Part shown: positions 16,315 through 24,594 of the stretch, piece after piece
Layout of the letters: every line of letters begins with the position of its first letter
How positions within the stretch are numbered: position 1 is the first letter of the stretch
NCBI GenBank assembly: GCA_910584215.1
Contig: CAJTYI010000040.1
Location: 1-24,649, forward strand
Length of the DNA: 24,649 nucleotides
DNA from: an uncultured Roseburia sp.
GTDB lineage: Bacteria; Bacillota; Clostridia; Lachnospirales; Lachnospiraceae
Reading direction: 5' to 3'
The notes under the pieces: model-generated
The model's input: only the letters and a program-made list of their open reading frames with translations
What the model was told of the DNA's origin: nothing
Databases searched by the model: none
Made by a program: the position numbers and the translations under genes

Positions 16315-17979
16315 TTATTTGCGCAGGAGATGGAAACGTTTGGCAATGCGCACTAAGGATTTGCCTTTCGGAAACTTTAAAAGCTCGTGCTCCGTCATGC
16401 CTTTGAGCAGGAATAACAAAACCACATAGACGATGATCCCCACCGTAATGGAAAACAATGTGGCAACCGCATTGTTGGGAAGCACCATCATAAGCAGCGT
16501 ATAACATCCCCAGACTGCAACGCCCATCACTCCCGCCGACACCCCCGGCACGAGAAATGTCTTTTTGATCTCCTGCCGGTATCTGCTGTACTTATAAAGT
16601 GACCTGGCATTAAACAGACACATCAAAAGTCCAAATGAGGCGTTGGCGATCACAACCGCAAAAATGTTTAAATCAAACGCAAACATCAGTACCGCCAGCA
16701 CGATCAAATGAAGTACCAGCGCAACCGCCGCATTTTTCACGGGCTCTTTCATGCGGTTGATGCCCTGCAGCAGACCGTTTGAGAGCGTTGAAAGCGAAAA
16801 AAAGATAACGGACACGGCTCCCACCCGGAGCATTTGCGCCGCAATCTCCGTACTGTCAGAAAAAAGGAGCTGCAGGATCGGCGAGGCCAGCACACCCATA
16901 CCCACTGCGCAGGGAAAGGATATCACACTGATAAAGCGGGTCGCCATATTGATCTCCATCTTGACCTGCTTGATATCGCCGGAGGAGTAGGCGGCAGTCA
17001 GAGACGGGACGCAGGAAGCCGCCATCGCCGAGGCGATGGAGAGCGGGACGTTTAACAATGTCTTATATTTCATGCCGTAGATACCGTTCCAGACGCCGTA
17101 CTGCTCTGCCGCATAACCCTGAAATGCGGCAATGTTCTTATACAGCGCCTGATCTAAGAGCGCGTTGCAGTTATAGATTGTGGTGCTAAGGAGCACAGGA
17201 ATGATCGTGGCAATCAGCACGCGCAAAATTTCCCGGTAGGTATCTTCCGTGCCCCGTCGCTCTTTTTTCATCTGCCGTTTAAATACTTTCAGATAGATGA
17301 TCAGTACAAATATGACAAACAAAAGTCCGACTAACGCGCCAACGCCGGTTCCCAGCGTACCGCCGGAAGCGCCGTATGCCGCCGCGTACTGTTCTTTATT
17401 GCCCAAAACCGCGCCGATCTTCATGCCCTGCGCATAGAGCACATACGCCGCCCACACGCTGACGACTGCATTGGCGATCTGCTCTAATATCTGTGATACC
17501 GCACTCGGCATCATGGTACCCAAACCCTGAAAAAATCCCCGGATAACTCCGAGCACTGCCACGATAAGCAGCACCGGGACTAACACCCGCACGGCAAAAA
17601 TGCTGTAGGGCGTTTTCATGATGACATTGGTGATAAAATCCGCACCGAAATAGAGAATGGCCGCAGCCACCGTTCCGGTCACCGCGCCAAACAGAAGCGC
17701 GCATTTTAAGATACGATAAATATTCCTGCGCCGCCCCTGGCTCAAATTGGCCGAAACCAGTTTTGAAACTGCGAGCGGCAGACTATATGAAGAAATAATT
17801 AAAAGTATATTATATATTTCAAACGCTGTGGTGTAGTAATCGTTTCCGGTATCGCCAATGATGTTGTTTAGCGGGACACGGTACACCAGTCCGATGATGC
17901 GGCTGATGATGGATGCCACCGCAAGGATTGAGCCCTGCATCAAAAAGCCTGCACTGCTTTTTTTTCGTCTTGTTCCCAT
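16315..17979 (-). CDS. MurJ/SpoVB-family flippase (MOP exporter superfamily)
   Basis: Polytopic membrane protein of 554 residues with about 14 hydrophobic segments, matching the MviN/MurJ-SpoVB-polysaccharide flippase group that moves lipid-linked wall precursors across the membrane. Seen: N-terminal SAGFLMQGSILAVASIISRIIGLVYRVPL, the region GNDYYTTAFEIYNILLIISSYSLPLAVSKLVS, GVIRGFFQGLGTMMPSAVSQILEQ, and a C-terminal basic tail. These are closer to SpoVB-like proteins of spore formers than to E. coli MurJ, so a role in spore cortex or vegetative peptidoglycan is plausible but unproven. It follows ybeY by 60 nt that hold a hairpin. A ribosome site GGAAAGGAA lies 13 nt or so before ATG 17979. 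Confidence 0.88.
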   Translation of the reverse strand: MGTRRKKSSAGFLMQGSILAVASIISRIIGLVYRVPLNNIIGDTGNDYYTTAFEIYNILLIISSYSLPLAVSKLVSANLSQGRRRNIYRILKCALLFGAVTGTVAAAILYFGADFITNVIMKTPYSIFAVRVLVPVLLIVAVLGVIRGFFQGLGTMMPSAVSQILEQIANAVVSVWAAYVLYAQGMKIGAVLGNKEQYAAAYGASGGTLGTGVGALVGLLFVIFVLIIYLKVFKRQMKKERRGTEDTYREILRVLIATIIPVLLSTTIYNCNALLDQALYKNIAAFQGYAAEQYGVWNGIYGMKYKTLLNVPLSIASAMAASCVPSLTAAYSSGDIKQVKMEINMATRFISVISFPCAVGMGVLASPILQLLFSDSTEIAAQMLRVGAVSVIFFSLSTLSNGLLQGINRMKEPVKNAAVALVLHLIVLAVLMFAFDLNIFAVVIANASFGLLMCLFNARSLYKYSRYRQEIKKTFLVPGVSAGVMGVAVWGCYTLLMMVLPNNAVATLFSITVGIIVYVVLLFLLKGMTEHELLKFPKGKSLVRIAKRFHLLRK

Positions 17980-18011
17980 AAAAGGCTTATTCCTTTCCTA
18001 AATCTTTAACC

Positions 18012-18033
18012 GATTAGGGCGCTCCCCTAAATC
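18012..18033. repeat. Short hairpin between ybeY and the flippase gene
   Basis: GATTAGGG and CCCTAAATC pair around a 5-nt loop with one bulged base. No T-run follows on the minus strand, so it is not a clear terminator. Its TTAGGGG core recalls the arm of the 14376-14432 element, but the similarity is only a few bases. Confidence 0.5.
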
Positions 18034-18039
18034 ACGCCG

Positions 18040-18540
18040 TCAATCTCTGGAAATATGCATTTTACTTAGAATCTCCTCCTGCTTTGCCTCCATAACTTCT
18101 GCCTCCTCTGGCGTCATATGGTCATAGCCAAATAAATGCAGCATGCTATGTACGATCAAAAATGCATATTCTCTTTTTTCACTGTGCCCGTATGCGGCCG
18201 CCTGCTCTATCACGCGGTCAACCGATAGTACGATATCGCCCAGCATAATCTCCCCCGAGTCGGGATTAAAGTTATCGTCATACGATTCCTCCAAATGGGT
18301 GAAATCTCCTGCTGTCTCATAGGAGAGCAACGGAAAAGACAACACGTCTGTGGGCGCGTCTACCTGCCGGTATGCGCTATTGATCTCTTGAATGCCGGCG
18401 TTGTCCGTCAGTGTCAGATTGACCTCAGCCTCATAGGGAAAGTCCTCGTGCTCAATGGCAAAGACTATGATCTCCCCCGCCAATGTTTCACAGTCAAACG
18501 GCAATGTTTTCTCCGTCTCTTTCTCAAAATGAAATGTCAT
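18040..18540 (-). CDS. ybeY: Endoribonuclease YbeY (16S rRNA maturation)
   Basis: Metal-dependent endoribonuclease needed for 16S rRNA 3'-end processing and ribosome quality control. Seen: the zinc-binding HSMLHLFGYDH (H-x3-H-x5-H) near the C-terminus, the substrate-channel segment YRQVDAPTDVLSFPL, and GEIMLGDIVLS. The 166-residue length from ATG 18540 is typical, and the N-terminal MTFHFEKETE matches relatives I recall. The purine-rich site GAGAAAGG lies 11-13 nt upstream, a slightly long gap. A GTG at 18588 would add 16 unrelated residues. It sits downstream of phoH and the pgpH-position gene, as in Bacillus, but the usual dgkA-cdd-era continuation is replaced by a flippase gene. Confidence 0.95.
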   Translation of the reverse strand: MTFHFEKETEKTLPFDCETLAGEIIVFAIEHEDFPYEAEVNLTLTDNAGIQEINSAYRQVDAPTDVLSFPLLSYETAGDFTHLEESYDDNFNPDSGEIMLGDIVLSVDRVIEQAAAYGHSEKREYAFLIVHSMLHLFGYDHMTPEEAEVMEAKQEEILSKMHISRD

Positions 18541-18604
18541 AAATAACCATGCCTTTCTCTCAACCTGCAGACTTTGGGCCGCAGGCACAAAGTTGCGTGT
18601 GAAA

Positions 18605-18636
18605 TATTAAAAACGGCTATCGAGCTGATTTTAATA
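18605..18636 (-). terminator. Weak AT-rich hairpin after the degenerate pgpH-like gene
   Basis: TATTAAAA and TTTTAATA (8 bp) flank a 16-base centre in which GCT and AGC can also pair. On the minus strand a run of five T lies in the descending arm. It starts 2 nt past the stop codon. It could be a weak terminator or processing site ahead of ybeY; the energy is low. Confidence 0.3.
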
Positions 18637-18637
18637 A

Positions 18638-19819
18638 CTATATGATTTTTTCTTCTTTGACCAGGTATTCGCGTATCTGTAGAAAACGGTTCATGCTAAG
18701 CCCCGACAAGTCATAGATACCAGTGGCCGAAAACTCGTTTAACGTCTGGTAGATCACCATATCCTGATTCCACTGGCTTTCGAGGTCTTTGCGGTTTTGC
18801 AGTACTTCCATTTTCTTCACCAGCCCGTCCACCATATGTACGATAGCCGATTCCGGTGTGGAGGGCAGCTCCAAATCGCCGTTGTACTCACTGATCACCC
18901 GGCAGATATCTTCGGGGAAACACTCGCGCTCGGCAATCTGTTGGCCGCTCTCTGCGATAGCATCCCCCTCGATCACCCCAATCCGGTAATAAAAACCGGC
19001 GACCGCGCACAATCTCTCGTCCGCCCCAATCACGGCGGCGCAGCGCGAAGCAAGCGTGGATACCCGCAGAGCGTGCTCGTACTCGGCTTTGGAAAAATTG
19101 CCTAGCGCCACCCGCAATGAATAGGTTTCTTCCATCAAACGGCGATATTTGCGCTCCAACTCTTTACTGCGATATGCGGACACTCTCTTTTGTACAGTCA
19201 GCATCAGATAGTCCAAGATAATTCCTTCGATGGCTCCATACAGGTAAAGATTCAAAAAGACTTTCTGATAATTGAGATAATAGAATATTCCCGGCAGCAA
19301 CAGCGAGATACAAATCAGCATAATATGATACCAGAACGTGTACTTGATATCCTCCATAGCCTTGGCGACCATACAGCCAAACAGCGTCAGCAGACAATAT
19401 AATACCAGCTCATAGCTGGAAGTCTGAAAGCCCAGACAAAATATCGTGCAAAAGAACAGATTGGTACAGAGCGCAATCTCTACGTTGGATAATGCCACCA
19501 TACATACGGCGGCAATGAGCGCAGGGCGGATAAACTCGGGAAGAAACATGCCCGCTGTCATCACAAGCGCCGAAATCGTGTAGCCTGCGGCAGCTTTTCC
19601 GAAATCACTTTTACTGTTGCCGGACAGCGTGCGATGACTGCGGTTATATTCCAAAGAAAATACGAAAAGTGCAAAAAAAATCAGGGAGAGCACGGAGAGC
19701 AGAACAATTTCATCCAGCCAAAGACGGCGATAAAGACAAATTCCCGCTGTGTAGCCGCAAGTGACAAGAAATATAATGATCAGGCTGACTACTCTTTTTA
19801 AGTTCATGCGATCGTTCAT
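18638..19819 (-). CDS. 7TM protein with degenerate HD domain, in the pgpH/yqfF position
   Basis: 393 residues: about seven membrane segments (near 9-29, 36-57, 76-93, 95-130, 133-151, 158-180, 185-208), a helical linker with charged residues, then a cytoplasmic HD-fold-like domain from about 235 to 345. In PgpH, the c-di-AMP phosphodiesterase normally encoded between phoH and ybeY, this domain carries an HD dyad in YYHDIGK. Here the matching stretch is AGFYYRIGVIEG with Tyr278-Arg279. His249 may remain from the first motif. The later EHH-like site reads EYN (311-313), while HMVDGLVKKME resembles the following Asp motif. The large extracellular 7TMR-HDED domain of PgpH is also absent. Catalysis is therefore doubtful; a sensor or scaffold role is inference. 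The ATG overlaps the phoH stop (ATGA). Confidence 0.8.
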   Translation of the reverse strand: MNDRMNLKRVVSLIIIFLVTCGYTAGICLYRRLWLDEIVLLSVLSLIFFALFVFSLEYNRSHRTLSGNSKSDFGKAAAGYTISALVMTAGMFLPEFIRPALIAAVCMVALSNVEIALCTNLFFCTIFCLGFQTSSYELVLYCLLTLFGCMVAKAMEDIKYTFWYHIMLICISLLLPGIFYYLNYQKVFLNLYLYGAIEGIILDYLMLTVQKRVSAYRSKELERKYRRLMEETYSLRVALGNFSKAEYEHALRVSTLASRCAAVIGADERLCAVAGFYYRIGVIEGDAIAESGQQIAERECFPEDICRVISEYNGDLELPSTPESAIVHMVDGLVKKMEVLQNRKDLESQWNQDMVIYQTLNEFSATGIYDLSGLSMNRFLQIREYLVKEEKII

Positions 19820-20823
19820 GATCTTCTCCTGTTCTCTGTCCTTTTTCTGGCTGCGCTCTTTAGCGCCGCCTTTTTATCGTAATCTTCGTATGCTTTGACA
19901 ATCTTCTGGACGATGGGATGACGCACAACATCCTGGCTGGTAAGCGCACAGATACCGATCTCGTCTATATTCTTTAGCACCTTAAGGGCAATATCAAGAC
20001 CCGAAGCCGCGTCCGGCGCCAGATCTTTTTGCGTGGCATCTCCGGTAATCACAGCCTTAGAGCCAAAACCAATACGCGTCAAAAACATCTTCATCTGTGC
20101 CGGCGTGGTATTTTGTGCCTCGTCCAGGATAATAAAGGCGTTGTCGAGCGTGCGCCCCCGCATATAGGCGAGTGGCGCCACCTCAATCAGCCCCTTTTCC
20201 ATGTTTTTCTGAAAGCTCTCAGCCCCCATAATCTGATAAAGCGCATCATAGAGCGGCCGCAGATAGGGGTCGACCTTACTTTGCAGATCACCGGGCAAAA
20301 ATCCCAGCTTCTCTCCGGCCTCGATCGCGGGCCTCGTGAGAATAATTCTGCCGACTTCCTCATTTTTAAAGGCCGTAATCGCCATCGCCATCGCCAGATA
20401 CGTCTTTCCGGTTCCCGCAGGTCCCAGGCCAAAAACAATCATTTTTTCCCGGATAGCGTCGACGTACTTTTTCTGACCGATGGTTTTGGGCTTCACCGGC
20501 TTACCGTTCATGGTGTGGCAGATGCAGTCACGGTCAATGTCGACGATCGCAGAAGCATTGTCCTCTTCTCCCAGCGCGAGGGCATAATCGACATTCTGCT
20601 CGGTGATGGCATTTCCCCGTTTCGAGAGTTCAATGAGCTGCAAGAATACATCCGCCGCGCGATTAACGCGCGCTTCGTCTCCCAGCAGCTTCATGCCCTC
20701 CCCGCGCAGCACGACCGTGACGTTTAATGTGCGCTCTATTTTTTTGATATATGCATCAAACTGTCCAAATACATTTGCCATATGCTCTATCGGGACATTG
20801 ATCGATCGTTCATTCAGACTCAT
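19816..20823 (-). CDS. phoH: PhoH-like ATPase (YbeZ family)
   Basis: P-loop ATPase of the PhoH/YbeZ family, thought to assist YbeY in RNA and ribosome maturation. Seen: an N-terminal small domain resembling a KH-like fold (LRGEGMKLLGDEARVNRAADVF), Walker A GPAGTGKT at 134-141, Walker B IILDEAQN with Asp234-Glu235, and sensor-like KAVITGDATQKDL. The C-terminus is basic (KSAARKRTENRRR). The 335-residue length is normal. Start ATG 20823 has AGGA 5-6 nt upstream and overlaps the yqfD end by 14 nt. It overlaps the next gene by 4 nt (ATGA). The tight coupling suggests one transcript from yqfC to ybeY. Confidence 0.96.
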   Translation of the reverse strand: MSLNERSINVPIEHMANVFGQFDAYIKKIERTLNVTVVLRGEGMKLLGDEARVNRAADVFLQLIELSKRGNAITEQNVDYALALGEEDNASAIVDIDRDCICHTMNGKPVKPKTIGQKKYVDAIREKMIVFGLGPAGTGKTYLAMAMAITAFKNEEVGRIILTRPAIEAGEKLGFLPGDLQSKVDPYLRPLYDALYQIMGAESFQKNMEKGLIEVAPLAYMRGRTLDNAFIILDEAQNTTPAQMKMFLTRIGFGSKAVITGDATQKDLAPDAASGLDIALKVLKNIDEIGICALTSQDVVRHPIVQKIVKAYEDYDKKAALKSAARKRTENRRRS

Positions 20824-22054
20824 CCGTATCCTGCACCTCTTTGTCGGTAATATCTATCCTTTCTGTCGGCTGATAAGAAACGATCGACTCTAACGCATCA
20901 ATCGTGCCTGTCACCACATAAGAATGATTCTTTCTCTCTATCATAACATTTTTTCCAATAATTTGAATACCCTTTTCTTGTAATTCATGCAAGTAATTCT
21001 TAAGATTTTTTGCGGCAAGCGTTTTTGCCTCCTCTTTGGTATACTGTGCCTTTGTCTGTCGATACTCCTCATAGGTCTGTTTGACGAGCGAGACCGGCAG
21101 ATAGAAATTATGTGTAAAATGTAACTGTGCCGTGTCGGAGACGACCGCATAATCGTCAAATTTCGGTTGAAAGAATGGATTCTTAATCACTTTACCGCAC
21201 ACTTCCAGCTGGTAATCCGTTCTGACGTTTCCGGTTTTTTCTTTTTTTATATAATCAATGGGAATCTCATCCCTATAGTCATATGTAACTTTTGCAATAA
21301 TATCCGCATCACAGCTGTGGTATAAATATTGCTGCAGCTCTCCGCTGTCATTTAACAGCTCCATCCTGCCGCTGACTAAAACATCTCCCTTTGCGACCTC
21401 GCTGCCGATACCCGCAAGCGGCGTGCCGGCTCTCGTCACCATCTGTTCGATCGTACCGTCTTTGGCAGCGACGATATCGTACACCTGATCTTCTTCCTTT
21501 TGGTAGCTTTCTTCCGGCAGCAGATTTTCCTGAATACTCACCGTCATCTTCGTGCCGTAGATCTGTATGGAAGTCCAGATCACATCCGCGTAGGCGCTGC
21601 GCAGTTCTTCCTCCAGGGCAGCGCAGTTAATCTCGCTTTTTTTTGCCCCAAAAGCGCACTTTTGTTCTTTCAAAAAATCCAGCACCATCTCTTCTGACAG
21701 ATAGGAATTGCCGGTCACTTCTATATTCCAGATAAATCCGGACAGATAGTAAAGAAAGCCGCAAAACAGCAGGATTCCAAGCGCGTACACTTTTCTCCGG
21801 CGGTAGCGGAATAGGTAAAACGGTACTCCATGGCGGGAGAGGATGCGAATGTGTGTCCTCGTTTTTCGCAGGATAGGCTTTAACTGCTTAAATCCCCAGA
21901 CACTGATGCAAAAACAATAGCCGCCCTCGCACGGCTTTAGATTCCAGACAAGAATATCCCGGTTTCCGCACAGATTCAGAAACCGCTCCGGCGCATATCC
22001 TGTCAGCTGTACATAGACGTAACCTCTTAAGTACTTCATCAGAGAAAGTAGCAT
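20810..22054 (-). CDS. yqfD: Sporulation protein YqfD
   Basis: Membrane protein required for efficient sporulation and, in Bacillus, expressed under sigma-E in the mother cell; the biochemical role is unknown. Seen: an N-terminal cytoplasmic domain with GYVYVQLTGYAPERFLNLC and basic stretches, a membrane helix at about 90-110 followed by NIEVTGNSYLSEEMV, and a large outer domain with KDGTIEQMVTRAGTPLAGIGSEVAKGDVLVSG. That outer segment is the family hallmark. The 414-residue length is normal. ATG 22054 comes 6 nt after the yqfC stop without a clear Shine-Dalgarno, so coupled translation is likely; ATG 22039 is an alternative. Confidence 0.93.
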   Translation of the reverse strand: MLLSLMKYLRGYVYVQLTGYAPERFLNLCGNRDILVWNLKPCEGGYCFCISVWGFKQLKPILRKTRTHIRILSRHGVPFYLFRYRRRKVYALGILLFCGFLYYLSGFIWNIEVTGNSYLSEEMVLDFLKEQKCAFGAKKSEINCAALEEELRSAYADVIWTSIQIYGTKMTVSIQENLLPEESYQKEEDQVYDIVAAKDGTIEQMVTRAGTPLAGIGSEVAKGDVLVSGRMELLNDSGELQQYLYHSCDADIIAKVTYDYRDEIPIDYIKKEKTGNVRTDYQLEVCGKVIKNPFFQPKFDDYAVVSDTAQLHFTHNFYLPVSLVKQTYEEYRQTKAQYTKEEAKTLAAKNLKNYLHELQEKGIQIIGKNVMIERKNHSYVVTGTIDALESIVSYQPTERIDITDKEVQDTDESE

Positions 22055-22060
22055 GACACG

Positions 22061-22357
22061 TTAGCTTTCATACTGGATACAGTCGATAAATCCAGTAATT
22101 TTCATTTCCTCGCTGGTATAATAATCCACTGCAAGACGAGTGCCGGATACGATAATCCTGCAGGTTTTAGTCTGAATCCTCAGAAAGGAATCCCCGTATT
22201 CCAGGATTCCTTTATAGTTGGATATATAAAGTTCTCTCCGCCCTGTCACAGTGAGCATCGGCTCCCCCAGCAGCAGATCCCGCGGTAACTCTAAAGTATT
22301 GACTACTTTTTCCCTGACTGGTATAGCGGTATTGGACTGATTTGTTTTTTTCCTCAT
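22061..22357 (-). CDS. yqfC: Sporulation protein YqfC (YabP/YqfC family)
   Basis: Small (98 residues) sporulation protein of the YabP/YqfC family; in Bacillus yqfC and yqfD are sigma-E controlled. Seen: the family pattern ELPRDLLLGEPMLTVTGRRELYISNYKGILEYGD followed by beta-rich RIIVSGTRLAVDYYTSEEMKITGFIDCIQ. The start at ATG 22357 has no convincing ribosome site. A sigma-E-like promoter ends only 5 nt before it, so the transcript may be nearly leaderless, or translation may depend on readthrough from the phosphorylase gene 48 nt upstream. Confidence 0.92.
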   Translation of the reverse strand: MRKKTNQSNTAIPVREKVVNTLELPRDLLLGEPMLTVTGRRELYISNYKGILEYGDSFLRIQTKTCRIIVSGTRLAVDYYTSEEMKITGFIDCIQYES

Positions 22358-22362
22358 ACCAG

Positions 22363-22391
22363 ACTATATGAAAGGCGCGCTGCTTTTATGC
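22363..22391 (-). promoter_or_regulatory. Candidate sigma-E promoter of yqfC-yqfD
   Basis: Minus-strand GCATAAA (22385-22391), 14 nt, CATATAGT (22363-22370). This agrees with the sporulation sigma-E pattern GHATAHT / CATACAHT at six of seven and six of eight positions and normal spacing. The position before two known sigma-E genes adds weight. Confidence 0.55.
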
Positions 22392-22405
22392 ACCACAAAG
22401 GCTTC

Positions 22406-23710
22406 TTAATTTATATAATCTATGATGACAGGCCGCCGTTTTATCGGCTGCACACCGATCTCGTAGGCAGACTGCACAATCTCTGACGCGGCCACAACTT
22501 TCTCCTCCTCATTGCCGTATATGACGGCAAGCGTCTCACCCTGTTTCACCTCGTCTGCGTTTTTCTTTTGCAAAAGGATTCCCACCGTAAGATCGATCGC
22601 GCTGTCTTTTGTCACCCTGCCGCCGCCCAAAGCCATGCAGGCGCTGCCGATTTGTTCGGCTAAAATGCGGTGCACATAGCCTGACTGCGGCGCCAAAACT
22701 TCTCTTTTCATTGCTGCTTTCGGAAAAAGACCGGGATTAAAAACCGGCGCAAAGTCTCCCCCCTGGGCAGCCACAAACGCCGCCAGCTTTTTTTGCGCGC
22801 TCCCGTCCGCGATTACCCGCTCCATTTGCGCCAGGGCATCCGTATCATTTGCGGCTTTTCCTGCTGCTTTTAGCATCCGCATCCCCAGGGCAAATACTAC
22901 CTCCTTAAAATCCTTCGGTCCGTTTCCCTTTAATGTCTCGATCGCCTCCATGACTTCGAGGGAATTGCCCACGGCATATCCAAGCGGCTGATCCATATCG
23001 GTAATCACCGCAGCGGTATGTTTTCCGGCCCGCCGACCGATGGATACCATGGTCCGCGCAAGCTTCTTAGCATCCTCCACACTCTTCATAAACGCGCCGT
23101 TTCCGGTTTTGACGTCAAGCACGATGGCGTCGGCGCCACAGGCAAGCTTCTTGCTCATGATGGAACTGGCAATCAAAGATATCTCATCTACTGTGCCCGT
23201 GACATCACGCAGTGCGTAAAGCTTTTTGTCCGCCGGAGCTAAATCTGTAGTCTGTGCGGCGATAGCCATGCCGATCTCATTTACATTATGGACAAAGACA
23301 TCTTTGGCAAGCTCCGCGCGAAACCCGGGAAAAGCCTCTAATTTATCGATCGTGCCGCCGGTATGCCCAAGCCCCCTGCCAGACATCTTTGCGACCGGAA
23401 CCCCCAGCGCCGCCATGATCGGCGCGAGCGCCAGAGACGTCTTATCCCCCACGCCGCCGGTGCTGTGCTTGTCTACCTTGACGCCTGTGATCGCGGAGAG
23501 ATCGATGACTTCTCCGCTGTCTCTCATCGCGAGCGTCAGGTCCAGTGTTTCCGTCTCATTCATACCGCGAAAACAGACCGCCATCATCATCGCCGCCATC
23601 TGATAGTCAGGAATCTCCCCCTCGGTAAACCCCTTTACCATATAACCGATCTCCTCCGTTGTCAGAGCTTCCCCATGTTTCTTTTTTACAATCAGATCAT
23701 ACATCCGCAT
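22406..23710 (-). CDS. pdp: Pyrimidine-nucleoside phosphorylase
   Basis: Reversibly splits uridine, thymidine or deoxyuridine with phosphate in pyrimidine salvage; cytosolic dimer of the thymidine/pyrimidine phosphorylase family. Seen: N-terminal MRMYDLIVKKKHGEALTTEEI, phosphate-site VDKHSTGGVGDKTS, the signature SGRGLGHTGGTIDKLE, and the C-terminal barrel-sandwich domain APQSGYVHRI...VTKDSAIDLTVGI. The length of 434 residues is typical of the Gram-positive enzyme (pdp) rather than the slightly longer enterobacterial DeoA; thymidine-only specificity cannot be excluded. The start was set at ATG 23710 because the G-run GGGGGGA lies 7 nt upstream, against 1 nt for ATG 23716. It is monocistronic or leads into yqfC. 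Confidence 0.95.
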   Translation of the reverse strand: MRMYDLIVKKKHGEALTTEEIGYMVKGFTEGEIPDYQMAAMMMAVCFRGMNETETLDLTLAMRDSGEVIDLSAITGVKVDKHSTGGVGDKTSLALAPIMAALGVPVAKMSGRGLGHTGGTIDKLEAFPGFRAELAKDVFVHNVNEIGMAIAAQTTDLAPADKKLYALRDVTGTVDEISLIASSIMSKKLACGADAIVLDVKTGNGAFMKSVEDAKKLARTMVSIGRRAGKHTAAVITDMDQPLGYAVGNSLEVMEAIETLKGNGPKDFKEVVFALGMRMLKAAGKAANDTDALAQMERVIADGSAQKKLAAFVAAQGGDFAPVFNPGLFPKAAMKREVLAPQSGYVHRILAEQIGSACMALGGGRVTKDSAIDLTVGILLQKKNADEVKQGETLAVIYGNEEEKVVAASEIVQSAYEIGVQPIKRRPVIIDYIN

Positions 23711-23765
23711 TGTCATTCCCCCCGTCTATGCGCGCATCCTGATGTCGCTTGTCACTATAGTTGAT

Positions 23766-23794
23766 ATTCTAACAAAACAGCACACAAATTACAA
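23766..23794 (-). promoter_or_regulatory. Candidate sigma-A promoter of pdp
   Basis: Minus-strand TTGTAA, 17-nt spacer, TAGAAT preceded by TGT (extended -10). It lies just past the terminator of the methyltransferase gene and 55 nt before the phosphorylase start. Confidence 0.6.
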
Positions 23795-23796
23795 TC

Positions 23797-23823
23797 AAAA
23801 AGAAAAAGCCCCTCCTCCGGGAC
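23797..23823 (-). terminator. Rho-independent terminator of the methyltransferase gene
   Basis: On the minus strand GTCCC and GGGGC pair (one G-U) around the loop GGAGGA, followed by a T-rich tract TTTTTCTTTTT. It begins 36 nt after the methyltransferase stop codon. Confidence 0.7.
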
Positions 23824-23859
23824 GGAAAGAAAGGCGTTCTTTTTTTGGCCAGCCTGTGA

Positions 23860-24477
23860 TTACCTTGTTCTTCTGGCAACTATTTTATTGGATGCATGCA
23901 GATGTTTTGGCACGTTCGGATGTTCATCCTCAAACACATAAGACTGAAACTGTAATATTTCCCAATCGGTATATAATTCTTTGATCTCTTCATCCTTTGC
24001 CAGACCGATTGCAAATGGCGCAATATCCTCGGAAGCCGGAACCGTATCAGTAAATATTTGCATGATATGAACTCCGCCGATAGTTGTGTGCTCTTTTGCG
24101 GTGTTGATAAATTTTTTCCACGCATCTTTATCAACAAAATGTAACGTTCCAAAACATAGAATCATATCATAAGTTTTTTGAAATTGGTAGGTAGTTAAAT
24201 CCGCCACAAATGCATTTACCTTTGTATTCGTCCATTCACATCTGCGTTTTAACTTTGCAATCCCATGTTCAGATAAATCAAAAGCATCGACAAGATACCC
24301 CTTACTGGCCAAATACAGCGCATTTTGGCCTTCTCCGCACCCCACCTCCAATATGTTTGAACGACTGCCAATCAAATGCTCAAATTCGGTAACCGTCCCA
24401 TTAGGCTTATTGGAAAATGTAATGGTATCTTCCTGCTGATATGCATTCTCCCAAAAGGGAACGAGGTCTTTACTCAT
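23860..24477 (-). CDS. Class I SAM-dependent methyltransferase (TehB-like)
   Basis: Probable small-molecule methyltransferase of 205 residues with a Rossmann-type fold. Seen: an N-terminal FWENAYQ motif common in TehB/UbiE-like enzymes, motif I ILEVGCGEGQNALYLA (core 43-50), the acidic strand end VDAFDLS (Asp67), motif IV-like YDMILCFGTLHFV, and a C-terminal strand region. The substrate cannot be read from the sequence; tellurite or thiopurine-type activity is only a family suggestion. Start ATG 24477 has GGAGG at 7-8 nt spacing; the frame is open upstream to 24636 but that part looks like leader. The coding region is visibly AT-richer than its neighbours and has its own promoter and terminator, so recent acquisition is plausible. 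Confidence 0.87.
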   Translation of the reverse strand: MSKDLVPFWENAYQQEDTITFSNKPNGTVTEFEHLIGSRSNILEVGCGEGQNALYLASKGYLVDAFDLSEHGIAKLKRRCEWTNTKVNAFVADLTTYQFQKTYDMILCFGTLHFVDKDAWKKFINTAKEHTTIGGVHIMQIFTDTVPASEDIAPFAIGLAKDEEIKELYTDWEILQFQSYVFEDEHPNVPKHLHASNKIVARRTR

Positions 24478-24594
24478 ATGATGTCCTCCGTTTCGATGGT
24501 TTCTGCCTAGTATGTTACATAATCGTAGGTTATTAGCCAAGTTATTTAGATGAATACCTATGGCTCGTGGATGCATATTTATTCTATCTAAAAT

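Noticed and set aside
20029..20727. A 232-codon plus-strand open frame
   Set aside because: It lies wholly antisense to phoH, has no recognisable motif, and disappears beside the strong PhoH assignment.
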